DNA from: Fasciola hepatica
Taxonomy: Eukaryota; Platyhelminthes; Trematoda; Plagiorchiida; Fasciolidae
Reading direction: 5' to 3'
DNA: 64,000 bases
NCBI GenBank assembly: GCA_948099385.1
Contig: CANUEZ040000140.1
Coordinates: forward strand, 2,542,001 to 2,606,000
Shown here: piece by piece, positions 22,223-34,950 of the stretch
Numbering within the stretch: position 1 is the stretch's first letter
How the letters are laid out: each line of letters starts with the position of its first letter
The notes under the pieces: generated by a model
Database searches by the model: none
What the model was told of the DNA's origin: nothing
What the model saw: the letters and a program-made list of their open reading frames with translations, nothing else
Made by a program: the position numbers and the translations under genes

Positions 22223-22340
22223 GTTGCACTTACCCCCCTACTGTACCATGTATATATACTGACACGTTTTACGTCCGCGGTTGACAAGAGTAAACGAAAT
22301 GCTTGCATCTCGCGACTTATGTCTTCTCTCTGTTCTCATG
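22223..22340 (+). repeat. Right inverted terminal repeat of the Penelope-like element
   Basis: Inverted partner of 21365-21484, about 118 bases, beginning GTTGCACTTACCCCCC and ending TCTGTTCTCATG. A diverged third copy of part of it lies at 27868-27925. Confidence 0.9.
22275..22316 (+). ncRNA. Hammerhead-ribozyme-like motif, right arm
   Basis: The 42 bases fit the hammerhead layout. Stem I is CCGCGG pairing with TCGCGA (five pairs including one G-U). Core UUGACAA (22281-22287) stands where consensus has CUGANGA. A short helix II position GAGUAAAC closes with a single G-C. GAA (22296-22298) is followed by stem III AUGC-UU-GCAU (22299-22308) and C17 at 22309, with predicted cleavage after it. 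The two core differences are C3 to U and G8 to A. These bases pair with each other in active hammerheads, so U3-A8 preserves pairing. Helix II is weaker than usual. Confidence 0.45.
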
Positions 22341-22746
22341 AATTGGATAAAGGGGACCCAATGTTTCAAATCACATGACTAATCGAAATTCATCAGGCGA
22401 CAGATAGTATAAAACAAAATCGAATTCTCGATTAACCATAGTGCAAACACTGCTACGTTATTCCGAAACAATCAATCTTACCTGCTGTGGAACGGGTTCC
22501 AGTCAAACTCATCCGAATTCTCCCAGGATGTTGATTCGATGTGATCACGTTTACCCTCTCGGTTGTCGACATTTTAGTTCGCACTTAAGTTGAAAAGCAC
22601 GAATTCACAATTTGTGCAAACATCGCACTTAGACTGTGCCTTATGTTTCCCCGAGACCATCTCCTATTCCGATTAAAAACCATTAGCAAGGAATATGGGC
22701 AGGGGGTATTTCTGGAACCAGTATGGACTAGAAGTCGAGTACCGGT

Positions 22747-22968
22747 GGTGGTCGTGGTTTAGAACATATGCTTATTACCTCGGGGGTCAGAGGTTCAAAC
22801 CCCGTCCCGGTCGGATACTTTGATGCCAGATAGCAATTCGCTGTTGCCCGGCTCGTTACCGCATCTGACCTACCGGAACCTTCTCCGCCACTCCAAGTCT
22901 AATGTGTATGATTGCGGGTTATCCCTGATGGTGCAGTGAGTTTTTGAGGTACTCGTGCGCGTGTAACA
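22747..22968 (+). repeat. tRNA-derived SINE, copy 1 (best Pol III boxes)
   Basis: Starts with an A-box-like GGTCGTGGTTTAGAAC and a canonical B box GGTTCAAACCC. A shared body follows (CCCGGCTCGTTACCGCATCTG, then CCACTCCAAGTCT) that recurs at 29265-29510, 38733-38993 and 42660-42905. It lies in PNPO intron 5, about 30 bases past exon 5. Confidence 0.7.
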
Positions 22969-22998
22969 AAAAATTGAACTAGTATGAAAGAAACGAAC

Positions 22999-23072
22999 CA
23001 GTTTGGAGGTTTGGGTATCGCGTCGTCTCCGGGATGACACTGCTTCTTTTCCAAAGTTTTCGCCACCAAGTA
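22999..23072 (-). CDS. PNPO: PNPO exon 5
   Basis: A short exon between the SxQS loop and the W-G-G strand. The acceptor is TCTCCCTTCATCTCTGTAG (AG at 23073-23074), phase 0; the donor is GTTCGT at 22998-22993, phase 2. It encodes 24 residues plus the first two bases of Trp: YLVAKTLEKK, a short linker and DDAIPKPPN, matching the family pattern YL...L...(E/A)-(V/I)-P-K-P-x-x-W. It is too short and ATG-free to appear as an obvious open frame. It was found by looking for the missing segment, and both phases fit exons 4 and 6 exactly. Confidence 0.9.
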
Positions 23073-23488
23073 CTACAGAGATGAAGGGAGAAAATATGAC
23101 AGGAAAAGTAAACTGTTATGAACGAAAAACCAAGAGAAGTGGATAAAGCGAAAATTTTAAGGAAATCTTCCTCCCAGCTTGAAGTTAGCCAAATGCGGTC
23201 TGCAAAAGTTGAAAATCAAGGGCTCAACTGTAGGTACTCCACTGAGCGATGCACAACCAAAACGTTCATCTGGAGACGTGTGCAACATAAGTCTCAACCA
23301 CCGTGATTCCTCCAAATTAGCTGTTGCTTTCGGTCTGTGGATCCTACCACCTCCCATTTAACTCGCATAGCAGAACTCATGTTCCGAAGCATCAGCGCGA
23401 TGAATTCCATAGGACTAGGTGCCCAAATTGGAGGTGGAGTTCGAAAGCGGAAGATCAGGCTTAACACTGTTGGTGTGAACCACTCATC

Positions 23489-26105
23489 ATCATCATCATC
23501 GTACAGCGTTAAACAATAGGGCAAGCCCCACTGACCACTGCCTTTCTCACCATATTGCACGCTGAATTAGAAAGTATGAATATGAAAGATGGATAGGAAG
23601 TGGACCTACATGGGAGGAAGAAGAAAAAAACACCCTAGGAGCCAACACACGGAATACACAGTCTAACTGTACAAACAAACATCGATCAGTTATTCTGATT
23701 CGATAGAAAGTGACAACACGATCGCCACTGTTCGCGGTTCGCAGCCACATCCTTCAGTGTCTCCAGCCAACTGGTTGATGGATCTTTTGGACCCCAACCA
23801 CGAAGATGTGAGGCACCTACTCTTCCTAATTTCGATGTAAATCTTCTCATTCCTCATTGCCACGTCATCTGTTGACCTCCACGTGGTTTTTGCCATTCCC
23901 TGGGAGGATCGGAAAATAGGACACGGTATGGTAGGTGTGTGTTAGTCATACATAACACGTGCCCTAACCAACGAAGTCTACTAAGTTGGATACGCTGTGA
24001 CAGAACGTTCTCCGAATTAATACCCAACACTCGATTTCTGAACTCAGCATTGCTCACCCGGCTATTCTACCCAATCTTGGCGATACTACGCAAACAACAG
24101 TGGTCGAAAACTTCAAGACGACGAATGTCTTTCACACGCAGACCTTCCTCGCAACCATACAACAAAACTGAACACACTGTGGCACAATACACGCGACATT
24201 TCAACTTCAGTGAAATATCAGGTTGACGCCACAGGTGCTTCAGTCCGACGTACGTCCCTCGAGCCTTGGATATCCGCGTGCTCATCTCTACTACCGTACT
24301 CCCATCAGTCGTCAAGCTGCTGCCGAGGTAGGTAAAGTGGTCGACAATTGCCAGCACTTGCCCATCGAGCATCAAGCTCGGAATCGTTAACGACCAGTCT
24401 TGCAACATCACTTTACACTTTGAAGGTGCAAAGCGCTTGCCGAATGAAACTACAGCTCTTGTGAGTCTATCTAGTGCACGTTGAGCATGTTCCGTGCATT
24501 CGAACAAGCAGACAACGTCGTCTGCGTAATCTAGGTCACACAGCGTTCCACTATTTCCTAGATCGACGCCTACATCCTGGAGACTTGGCAACGCACTCTC
24601 CATTATTTCGTCCATGACGAAGTTGAACAGGAATGGCGAAATGAGACATCCCTGTCGAACACCACTGGTCGTTTCGAACCGACCGGATAGTTCACCGTAA
24701 ACTCTTACGCGACCAGTAGTATGAGAATACAATGATCTCAGTAGGTTCACGAACTTCTGGGGCATACCTTTTCGCTCAAGAGCACTGAAAAGAGCTGTTC
24801 GATCAGCTGAATCGAAGGTGCCTTTCAAGTCTAAGAAAATCATTATTGTCGGTCGACGGTGCGTGTGACTTGTTTCAAGTAGTTGACGAAGAGTAAAAAT
24901 CTGGTCGATGCATCCTCGACCTGGGCGGAATCCAGCCTGCTGTTTGCGGGCATTCGTCTCGCGAGTGGGCGTCAGACGGTGCAGTAGAATTAAGACTAAT
25001 ACCTTGGTGACAATTGGAATTAAGCTAATCCCACGATGGTTACTACAGTCATTGCGTATTCCTTTCTTGAAGATGGGAACAATCAATGACTCTTTCCATA
25101 TTACCGGAATACGCTCTTCGTTCCAAATGTCACAGAGCAAAGCGGTAAGTGGTTTTATCAAAAAATTTCCGCCAGTTTGAAAAAGAACTGGGTGAAGTTC
25201 ATCGGGACCGGCCGCTTTCCTATGCTTTAGTAATAGAATACATGACTCTCCTTCCATTTCCGATGGGGACATAAGTGATACTCACCAAGGATTCGCAGTT
25301 ACTGAGGTCGGAGTAACTACATTCGCGAGCGGCCAGCTAAACTGCTCCTTAAATATTCGGCCCAACGGTCCAGCCTTTGCTGTTTGCCATGAATGAGTTC
25401 TTCATTTCTATCACAAATCGTTTCACTGACCTGGGTGTGCAGTCCACCGGTGTCACGAATAAGTCCAAACAGCCTTTGACTGTTACCTGAAGCAGCTGCT
25501 ATTTCCATTTCTTCGGCTACCTTGACCCACCAATTTTCGCGATCCTTCTTAAGGCTTTCCGTAACCTGCTTCTGTAGATGTCTTCATGTCTTATTCATCT
25601 CCTTACAGTTCGACAGCTGACGTTTTTGCTCCATTATACTCAACGACTCTTGCAAAATCCAGTGTCTGTGATGGACATCGGATCTAGGACTACAGACAAA
25701 ACCTGATGCAAAGTGCATCGCCTGTTTGATATGAGCCCAATGCTCATCTACATTACTGTTCGTCGTAGATCCTAGCTCATGTGCTAACTTCTGCTCATAA
25801 CGGGTGCGTACTTATGGATCGCACACGTTGCACGGCTAACCGGGTTTGCGGTTTGCGGCGATGACCATGGAGATGGAGAGATAATCACATTAAAACTAAT
25901 GCATGGTCCGACTCTACGTACATGAACCAGTAAGATCTACAGTTCTGAACAGAACTGTGCCACCAGTATCTTACGGCGATATGATCAATCTGGCTTAGAG
26001 TACTTGTATAGTTAGAGCTTCATGACGCTGTGCGACGCGAGCTGTGTCGGAAATGGGTTCTAGACAAGAACAATCGACTGTCTGCACAAAACTGGAGAAG
26101 CCTTC
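23489..26105 (-). mobile_element. RTE-clade retrotransposon, copy 2 (5'-truncated)
   Basis: Inverted relative to copy 1 and matching its 3' 2.6 kb. The RT frame at 24067-25272 is residue-for-residue the same 401-residue protein as copy 1, as are the shorter flanking frames on both strands. It starts (5') at about 26105, the equivalent of about 14082 in copy 1, so the endonuclease is missing, and ends in GAT triplets. Small differences are visible in the 5' third (for example near 25650). It lies in PNPO intron 4, in the sense orientation of the gene. Confidence 0.9.
24067..25272 (-). pseudogene. RTE copy 2 reverse transcriptase domain
   Basis: The same 401-codon frame as copy 1, with GFRPGRGC, VRQGCLIS and DYADDVVCLF intact and the same stop after SIAKIG. 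Sharing the same terminating lesion implies either that one copy derives from the other or a common defective source, or that gene conversion or an assembly duplication has homogenised them. Confidence 0.85.
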
Positions 26106-27551
<1,446 letters not shown>

Positions 27552-27689
27552 CGAAGTCAGGAATACCGTCAACAGCATACAGTAAAAGCTAAACGGGAAA
27601 ACGTGATAAAAGAATAGAAGCTAGAAGGCTTTTGCTTTTTCACCGCGCACACAAAGCCCGCCTTATTTATTGGTCTGTTTTGTTTGCCT

Positions 27690-27867
27690 AACACTCTCCA
27701 CCGAGCCTCTGCATTATTGATTCGATTTTGCTACCAAAGTCGAGTAATGCTGCGAAGACATCAGTTTCCGACTACCGATAATCTCATATAGAAAAACCGG
27801 CTTAACTTCTGCAGCGTACACCAGACCTTTGACGGATGAACGGATATCACGTCGACGTCAAGGATAA
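27690..27867 (-). mobile_element. RTE-type fragment (post-RT region)
   Basis: The minus strand gives RRRDIRSSVKGLVY, matching the conserved post-RT string seen in the RTE families here (RRRDIRLLVKGRVY at 33540). Its 3' side (plus-strand left) continues into the C-terminal region. It directly abuts a Penelope terminal-repeat fragment. Confidence 0.5.
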
Positions 27868-27925
27868 CTGTATCTTGCATCTCGCGACTTACGTCTTCTT
27901 GCTGGTCCTATGATCTGGGCAAAGA
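27868..27925 (+). repeat. Fragment of Penelope-like terminal repeat
   Basis: TCTTGCATCTCGCGACTTA and the following bases match the right arm at 22301-22325 and beyond, with divergence. The ribozyme core on its 5' side is not preserved. Confidence 0.6.
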
Positions 27926-28441
27926 AGATCCAGTGCTCTAAAGATAACTGAGGTCAGTGAAAACCCAATGGCCCTCCGCATACGCTGGCCAGACTTCCCG
28001 AGTTCCATCCTCCGTGGGTAGGATTCTGTCTAAGTATGCACCGCGATATTTCCTCGCAAGAATAAAAGACAGCTCTATAGCATTATCAATGCTTTCCAAT
28101 GGTTACTGGAGCGTTCATAATTATCTTATTTCAGGTGTATGCGTGAGTGAGCAGTGGACGAAGTGCCGTCTACCATTTAGGTTAACTGACTGTGGCGAAG
28201 TTCGAATATCTAGCCTGAAGATTGGAGAGATATTAAGAGACTGGTGACACCTGATAATCAGTGCACGATAAGTCATTCTATTAAACAATAAAAATCTTAC
28301 ATTGCTGAGATAAAATATCAATTTTATCCTACGTACTCTTTTGAAGATAGCACAATAAAAAGTGAGTGCACGAGAGGATATGAAATCAATATACTAAAGG
28401 CCTGGGGGAAGTACAGATGGAGCGAAATGGGGATGACTTAC

Positions 28442-28570
28442 ATCCCGACTCGGTACAACCTGACTTTGAGGGCTTATGGCAGCCGAGATTTGACTTTCTC
28501 GAGGACGTTCGTGGAAATATTTTTCGCTCTCCTGTTCAGACAGTCGCGTGATGGTTCCTTCAACGCGCAC
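28442..28570 (-). CDS. PNPO: PNPO exon 4
   Basis: The acceptor is CTTTTTCCCGACCAG (AG at 28571-28572) and the donor GTAAGT at 28441-28436, both phase 0. The 43 residues begin VRVEGTITRL, continue through the EKYFHERPRESQIS block and end SQVVPSRD. They match the PNPO core strand after the NRQ motif, the YFxxRPxxSQI helix and the SxQSxxI loop. In most family members His precedes that Gln-Ser; here it is Pro (SPQS). The FMN phosphate and substrate contacts of this region are otherwise conserved in pattern. Confidence 0.95.
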
Positions 28571-28599
28571 CTGGTCGGGAAAAAGGCGTTGCATTCGTT

Positions 28600-29264
28600 T
28601 GTCCCAGTTTACGCTCGTTACGATGGACAGATCACAAGCTAACTTATCTCTAACTCTAAGTCATGAACAAATACGAATAAACGACGGGATCGGACCTATG
28701 GCTTCCAAGTTAGGAAGTAACTAAACTGATGTAACAAAATTAAGATAAATAGGGAAAAAATACCGGAAACGAAAAATCTAGTCAGTAATGCGATAGCAGA
28801 TTTACAAGAAAAATTAGCCAAAAAACTGAAAGCTGGATATTCTTCCACAAAAGTCGGCATTTTATCTATTAGTGACATCGACTATGATCAACTTTCAATG
28901 ATGTATGCAGTCAGTACTCTGTCATGTTTGTATCTGATCTCATCTGAAAAACGAGAATAACCGATATGGCTAAACACTTCTGAATCCAATTACGAAGTAG
29001 CACACGCTGTCCGCTGCAACAGCGAACCCGACTATAAAAAAAGCAACGCTCTATGTGGCTATTTGTGGTCTGATGTGCTCCTGTGTTCATATTCTTCGTT
29101 CTCTACTTAAATTCTCTTTGGTGCTTGTTTTCGCTCGGTTCATTCGCTTCCAGAGCTTCGAGTTATGCCAGCTCAGATGCGGCGATAAAATGACATAATT
29201 ACAACGATATGCGATATCTTTGATTGATTAAACCAACATTTTTTATGACACCCTTCCGCATGAG
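28600..29264. other. Intronic sequence without recognised feature
   Basis: PNPO intron 3, AT-rich. Nothing supported. Confidence 0.4.
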
Positions 29265-29510
29265 TGCAATGGGGGGGTATTATACCCTATAGCTACAAAG
29301 GTCCACTACACTATTAGGGATAATCGGCAACCAGATCCTGAGACTTGGAGTAAAAAACCACATAAGGTCCCATTAGGCTAGGTGTGGCAACGAGCCGGAC
29401 GACAGTGGATTACTGTCTACCACCAAAGTAGTCGGCGATGGCGGGGATTCGAGCCTCTGACATCCGCGATGGTAATCAAACGCTCTAAAGCATTCGACTA
29501 CTACTGGTGG
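29265..29510 (-). repeat. tRNA-derived SINE, copy 2
   Basis: On the minus strand: A-box-like TAGTCGAATGCTTTAGAGC, B box GGCTCGAATCCCC, then the body with TACTTTGGTGGTAGACAGTA and GGCTCGTTGCCACACCTAG. The same order is found in the plus-strand copy at 38733-38993, which is clearly similar over the full length. Confidence 0.7.
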
Positions 29511-30196
29511 TATTACTGTTTCACTTCAGTTTATGCAACCACTAACCTCGCACATTTGTGCTGTGGTTTCGGTTGCTACCTTCCAGCATCGTCTGGTAAA
29601 AGGCAGAAAGAATAGAAGCATACAGTGAAAAAGATAAAAAATCAAAGTAGTAAGTGGAAATCACGAAGACAAAGAAAGAGTCCCACTGCAACTACGCCAC
29701 TGACCGCGACACCTCTCTATATCACTTAATTTTTCCGACCATTTGTTAGGCGGACCACGTACACCCAACTCGGAAGTCTGACACGTTCTATTTAGTCAAG
29801 TTCACTGGTCAAGGTCCTCATACATTTTTCACATGTCATGGACTGACCACCTCGCCCTAATTTCTAACCATTACCTGCATCGGAGAACAGCGTACGCCGA
29901 GGAAGTCTATCGGTGGGCATGCGTAACGTATCCCCCAGCCACCTTAATCTGTTTGGATTCGGTACTTGGTCCACAGACTGACCTCTGGTTCCCAATACCT
30001 TACGTCTAACCTCAGCTGCTGTGAATTGGTTTTCTACTGTTTGTGTTGTTGTTCGTTTTTCGTATATTCTAACTGTTTATTTTTCAGCTATATGTACAAC
30101 TGACAAGTTGATTGAAGCCTTACCTCCAGGTGTTTCACATCCCAAACAACAAGACCTTCCGAGTCTTTTGCACCTCAAACGCCGAATTCGGAGGAT

Positions 30197-30805
30197 GTGA
30201 TCTCAGTTGTGAGCAATTCCTCCTGCTGCTTCTGCGGTTACCCTCGTCATCCAAGGACTCGTTGCCCCGCGAGAGAAGCTGTATGCAATACTTGTGGAAA
30301 GAGAGGACACTTTCAGCGTGTCCTTCGTGCACATCAGTCAAAGCGAAATAACGATCGCGTCGCCTCTGTCGCAAACTCATTGATGTCTGGCACTACTGCT
30401 GTTGCAGTACCTGCTTGTCTATCCGATCCTATCATCAGTGTACTCATAAACGGCGTTCCTGTGCGTGCACTCGGCGACAAGGGAAGCTCCGAGAGTTACA
30501 TTCCTCAACCAATCGTAGAAAGTCATAACTGGCCCATAGTGAATTCACACAAGCGTGTCACAATGCCTTCTACATGCTTATCTAGTACCACATACGGACT
30601 CTGTATTGTTTCTCTCAAATACAAAAACACCCTTTATGACCATGTTAAGTTGTCTGTTCTACCCAACCTCTGTACTAACGTGCTGTTGGGTCATGACTTC
30701 TCGAAACAAAAGCAGCGCGTTGAAATCCCCTTTTCAAGTACATTGCCCACTTTCTATGTTTGTGGCTTACTTGCTCCTCTTTCAGCATCTTTCTCCAGAC
30801 TGTAG
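30197..30805 (+). pseudogene. Gypsy gag zinc knuckles and protease
   Basis: Two zinc knuckles: CCFC with His and Cys at CCHC spacing (intact), then CNTCGKRGHFQRV followed by Leu where the final Cys should be. The protease follows. Its active site reads ALGDKGSSESYI where the family has a DTG or DSG, so the catalytic triad is broken at its middle residue. The domain ends with the expected VLLGHDF. Confidence 0.75.
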
Positions 30806-30841
30806 GCCAATCACCACCAAGTCCCGCCGCCTTGCTCCTTA

Positions 30842-31833
30842 GGACGAATCATTCAGCCAATCAGAAATACGGACGCTTCTTGAATCCGGCATAACAGAAC
30901 CGTCCCAATCCCCATGGAGGGCGAAATTCCAGGTGATCTCCAATGGACGCCATAAGCGAAGAATGGTCGTCGATTATAGTCAGAAAATCAACCGACTCAC
31001 TTATCTTGATGCTTACCCATTTCCTCGCATCGATGACATGATTGGAAAGATTGCCAGTTAGTCGTATTCAACACCCTTGTTCCGAAATGTGCCTACCATC
31101 AAATACCAATAAAAGTTGAAGAACGCAAGTACACAGCTTTCGATGCTTGCAACCGACTCTATCAGTTCTGTCAGATTCCCTTCGGTGTAACTAACAGTGT
31201 TGCCTGCTTTCAGTGGACGAGAGACACAATAACTTCCACTGAAAAGCTTGTGGATACCTTTGCCTATCTGGACAACTTAACTATTTGTGGTCATAAGGAG
31301 AACAACCACGATCGTAATCTAAACAGGTTCTTGGAAGTCGCCACCAAATATGGCATAACGTTCAATAAAACCAAGAGCGTTTCCCGAACCACGAAGATAA
31401 ATATCTTGGGTTACGAGTTGTCCAATGGCGTCGTTAAACCAGATCCAGTAAGACCGCGGCCCTTGCTAACGCTTTCACCTCCGAACACTCTCAAAGCCCA
31501 GGGGCGTATTGTTGGCATATTTGCATATTACTCGTGTTGGATCTCACATTTCTCGGACAACGAACTTTTCCGCCTCCACCAGACGTCCTAAACGCTTTTA
31601 CAAGTCTTAAGCAAGAACCTGCGAATGCTGCGGTTGTCACCATAGACCCGGAAATACCATTGGTTGTCGAAACCGATGTATCTGATATTGCGATTGCAGC
31701 TACTCTCAACCAAAACGGCAGACCAGTGGCATTTTTCTCTCGAACTTTATCTCCATCTGAGCAGCGCCACTCCGCCGTTGGAAAGAAGGCATACGCGATC
31801 GCTGAAGCATTAAAAAACAGCGCCATTTCTTGA
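30842..31833 (+). pseudogene. Gypsy RT and RNase H, frameshifted
   Basis: RT begins ESGITEPSQSPWRAKFQV and VVDYSQKINRLT, and hits a stop at about 31060. After a frameshift it resumes with KYTAFDACNRLYQFCQIPFG, the active-site block AYLDNLTICG (second Asp replaced by Asn) and TKINILGYELS. RNase H follows in another frame from 31534 with VVETDVSDIAIAATLNQNG and FFSRTLSPSEQ. Confidence 0.75.
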
Positions 31834-31929
31834 CCGGACATCACCTAAACTTGTCACAGATCAACGGTCGGTGGCCTTTACGTTTGACAATCGCTCGAGA
31901 GGCAAGATTAAAAATGAGAAGATTCAACG

Positions 31930-32958
31930 GTGGCATGTAGAACTGTCTTTCAGTACGACGTTGTTTACCGTCCGGGAAGCGTCCGTCCTGTATCAGACAC
32001 ACTCTCTCGGGGTCTCTGTGCCTCAGCTTTTAACCGTACTGACTTGCACAAGCTTCATGCATCCTTATGCCACCCGGGAGTGACTCGTATGAGCGATTTT
32101 GTGCGCGCCCGAAATCTCCCGTTCTCGGTTCAGGAAGTAAAAGATATGATACCCTTTTGTAGAATTTGTGCAGAAGTGAAGGCAAGGTTTTTTAATCCAC
32201 CGTATGTACCTCTGCTCAAAACCACTCAACCCTCTGAAAGACTCAGTATAGACTTTAAAGGACCATTACCATCATCCACACGTAGAAAACTTCTTCTTAC
32301 AATCGTTGACGAGTTTTCTCGTTTCCCTTTCGCTTATCCTCGTCAAGACGTTTCTAAACCCAGTTATTTGGTGTCTCACCGATTTTCTGGCATGCCCGCG
32401 TGCCTCCGTTCTGACCGCGATTATTCATCCACGTCTGCCAAACTCTGTGATTTCCTTCGCGAGAAAGGCATTGCCATCAGCCACACTACCGCTTACAATC
32501 CGCAACCTAACGAACAGGTTGGACGTCTAAATGACACGCTTTGGAAGGCCATTACTCTCGCTCTGAAGTCGCGAGGACTCGAGACTCGACACTGGAAAAC
32601 TGTTCTTTTGGATGCGATACAATCCATACGTTCTCTTCTTTGCACAGCAACCGATGCAACACCGCATGAACGCATATTCGTTTACAACCGCCGAGCTTCT
32701 ACTGGGACATCCCTCCCTAGTTGGCATCTGAATACTAACCGGGTGTTACTGAAGAAGCATAACGGATATTCCAAATACGATTCTTTAGTAGAGGTGGAAC
32801 TGCTCGAATGCAATACGAATTACGCCAGAATACGTCTTCCAAATGGTTGCGAAGATTCAGTCTCATTACGCCAGTTAGCTCCCGCTGCTCACAATGACGA
32901 TACGACAATCCTTGAAACCAGACACCAAGCCAGAAACTCCATCGATGTCATCACCTAA
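31930..32958 (+). pseudogene. Gypsy integrase
   Basis: A 342-codon open frame. An H-x3-H...C-x2-C zinc-binding head (HKLHASLCH, CRICAEVK) is followed by the core with LSIDFKGPLP (first Asp), LRSDRDYSS (second Asp) and NEQVGRLNDTLWKAI, where the catalytic Glu of the usual QVER string is Gly. A C-terminal GPY-like/SH3-like segment follows. The frame is open, but the catalytic triad is incomplete. Confidence 0.8.
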
Positions 32959-33339
32959 CCAGAGTACTTCCAAAGAGGACGCTTCCGCAGAACCTCACTT
33001 AGAAGAATAGAAACCGGTAAAAAGCCTCCTTCAACAGCAACAAAGAGTTCGTCCCTACTGCCTGCGAAATCGCGAAGCGTAAATTTTCTACTTACAGGCA
33101 TAAATAAACAGATGCAAACTGGTTTTACTCCCCATCTCCCATTGCCTGTAAGAACAATTCGATACACCCGGAAAGAATGCTGTGAACCAGCTTTCTACTG
33201 TTTGTGTTGTTGTTCGTTTTCCGTATATTCTAATTGTTACTCCACTTTATTTTTCAGCTATATGTACATTTGACAAGTTGATTAAAGCATTACTTCCACG
33301 CGAATCTCTTATTCTGTGATTGGTGTTGAACGCATGCTG

Positions 33340-34470
33340 TTGATTCCTTACATCAGCATTGCTGAAAAGGTGTTCCCACCATATTCGGGCAATGCTACGG
33401 AGATCCTACTGCTCAAACACCGGCAGTCTTAGCCTATCTTCCACCCTTAACGGCCATGTTTCTGAACCATATAGAATAACGGACCCAACCACCGTATTGT
33501 ACACTCGACCCTTGACAAGCAAGCGGATGTCACGCCGACGCCACATATGACGGAGGTTGGCAAAAGCCAAACGCACCTTCTGTACACACAATGACACTTT
33601 ATCTGAAATATGTCCTCCTGGTGAAATGTGAATTTCCAGATAACAAAACTCACCTACTTCAGCTAGAGCTTCCCCTGCCAACACAAGATTTGGTGTTGAG
33701 CCAATCCAGTCCTGCAGCAGCATTTTACACTTTGAAGGTGCAAAACGCATCCCAAACATTGCTACACTGTTGTTGAGGCTATCTAAGAGAGATTGCAACT
33801 TACCTAGATCTTCACTCAGAAGAACAATATCGTCCGCATATTCCAAGTCAGACAGTTTACTGCCTCAGCAAAGATCGGTGCCGCCATTCTCACACGAGGA
33901 TAGGGCCATCTCAAGAATCAATCCAGTTCCAAAACTAAAGAGAAAGGGTGAAAGAGGGCAACCCTGACGAATACCACTTTCTGTGGTGAACTCGGGTGAA
34001 AAATAGCCGTAAGTACGAACCCGGCTTCGGCTGTTCGCACACAGGCATTAGAAAAAAGAAATAAACTTCTCTGGTACACCCTTTAATGAGAGTCAGCACC
34101 AGAGAACTGTGCGGTCGACTGAGTCGAACGCCGTTTTCAAATCAAGAAAGACTGAGATCGTGGGCCTACGGAAGATGTGTCTGTGCTCTAAGGTTTGTCG
34201 AAGAGAAAAGATGTGGTCGATACAACCCCTACCAGGTCTGAAACCGTCTTGATTCTCACGCGTACACATTTTGCAGGCACTGGATTATCGGTGGGGAATA
34301 AGCCCGGTGAGCAGTTTGGACGAGATATTTAACAAGCTAATTCCTCTGTGGTTTTCACAAGAGGACCTGTCACCCTTTTTGTAAATCGGCACAACCACCG
34401 GTTCACACCATACCCTGGGAATCTGCTCACTATCCCACTGTCACGGCGAGATTGCACCTTGACGCGTTGT
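33340..34470 (-). mobile_element. RTE-type retrotransposon, family 3, truncated
   Basis: Minus strand: RT blocks decayed at 34470-33850 (an equivalent of GFRPGRGC near 34225) lead to an open frame at 33406-33846 starting MEYADDIVLL, then APSKCKMLLQDW, RRRDIRLLVKGRVYN and ILYGSETW. Both ends are missing. It differs from the 13/23/40-kb family. It lies in PNPO intron 3, in the gene's sense orientation. Confidence 0.7.
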
Positions 34471-34494
34471 GATCGCTCACGTTCCCCCATGACC

Positions 34495-34950
34495 TAAAAA
34501 ACAGCTATGAAGGATGACTTCCTTAAACCAGAGATGCAATCATGCCTGACAGGTCAATGGGTAAAGGCCAGACAGAATCCAGTCTCTGAACCAGTTGATG
34601 GACAACATCTGGTTCTATTCACTTTGCCCCTGCTGAGGACACTCAAGTGAATAAACACGCAGAGAAACAGTTTACCGGTCTAGAACCCTCCACTAGATGG
34701 ACGTAGGAGTGAAGTATCTGGGATTCCTCTCGATGGTGGGAGAAGTCATCGCACTTCATTAGGCAGCTGTCGCCCGCCTAAGCTGGGCGGTCCCCAGCCC
34801 AAAAAAATGCTGCCCCGTCCACATTCCGCCTGCTCCACTGGGTGCATGGGGTTAAGGACTGAATCCGGAAAGCGGATCGCTAACAATGCACCAGTGAAGA
34901 CAAGACAAAACACATGCAGTAATCAGGTCTCACGTGACAGACCAGAAATT
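34495..34950 (+). mobile_element. RTE 5' region fragment, plus orientation
   Basis: GAGATGCAATCATGCCTGAC and the following AGGTCAATGG match, on the opposite strand, the 5' part of RTE copy 3 (42470-42560). This 5' leader fragment is therefore in plus orientation and abuts a minus-orientation RT (33340-34470), a head-to-head arrangement. Confidence 0.5.

Larger units (their letters stand above)
30018..33299 (+). mobile_element. CsRn1-like Ty3/Gypsy retrotransposon, internally deleted and decayed
   Basis: Short direct terminal repeats of about 110 bases (30018-30128 and 33178-33299, both with TTTCTACTGTTTGTGTTGTT) bracket gag zinc knuckles, protease, RT, RNase H and integrase in Ty3/Gypsy order. 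The strings YLDNLTICG and VIGxDFS/VLLGHDF-type blocks resemble the trematode CsRn1 group. Most of gag is absent: the knuckles start within 120 bases of the 5' repeat. It lies in PNPO intron 3, antisense to the gene. Confidence 0.8.
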
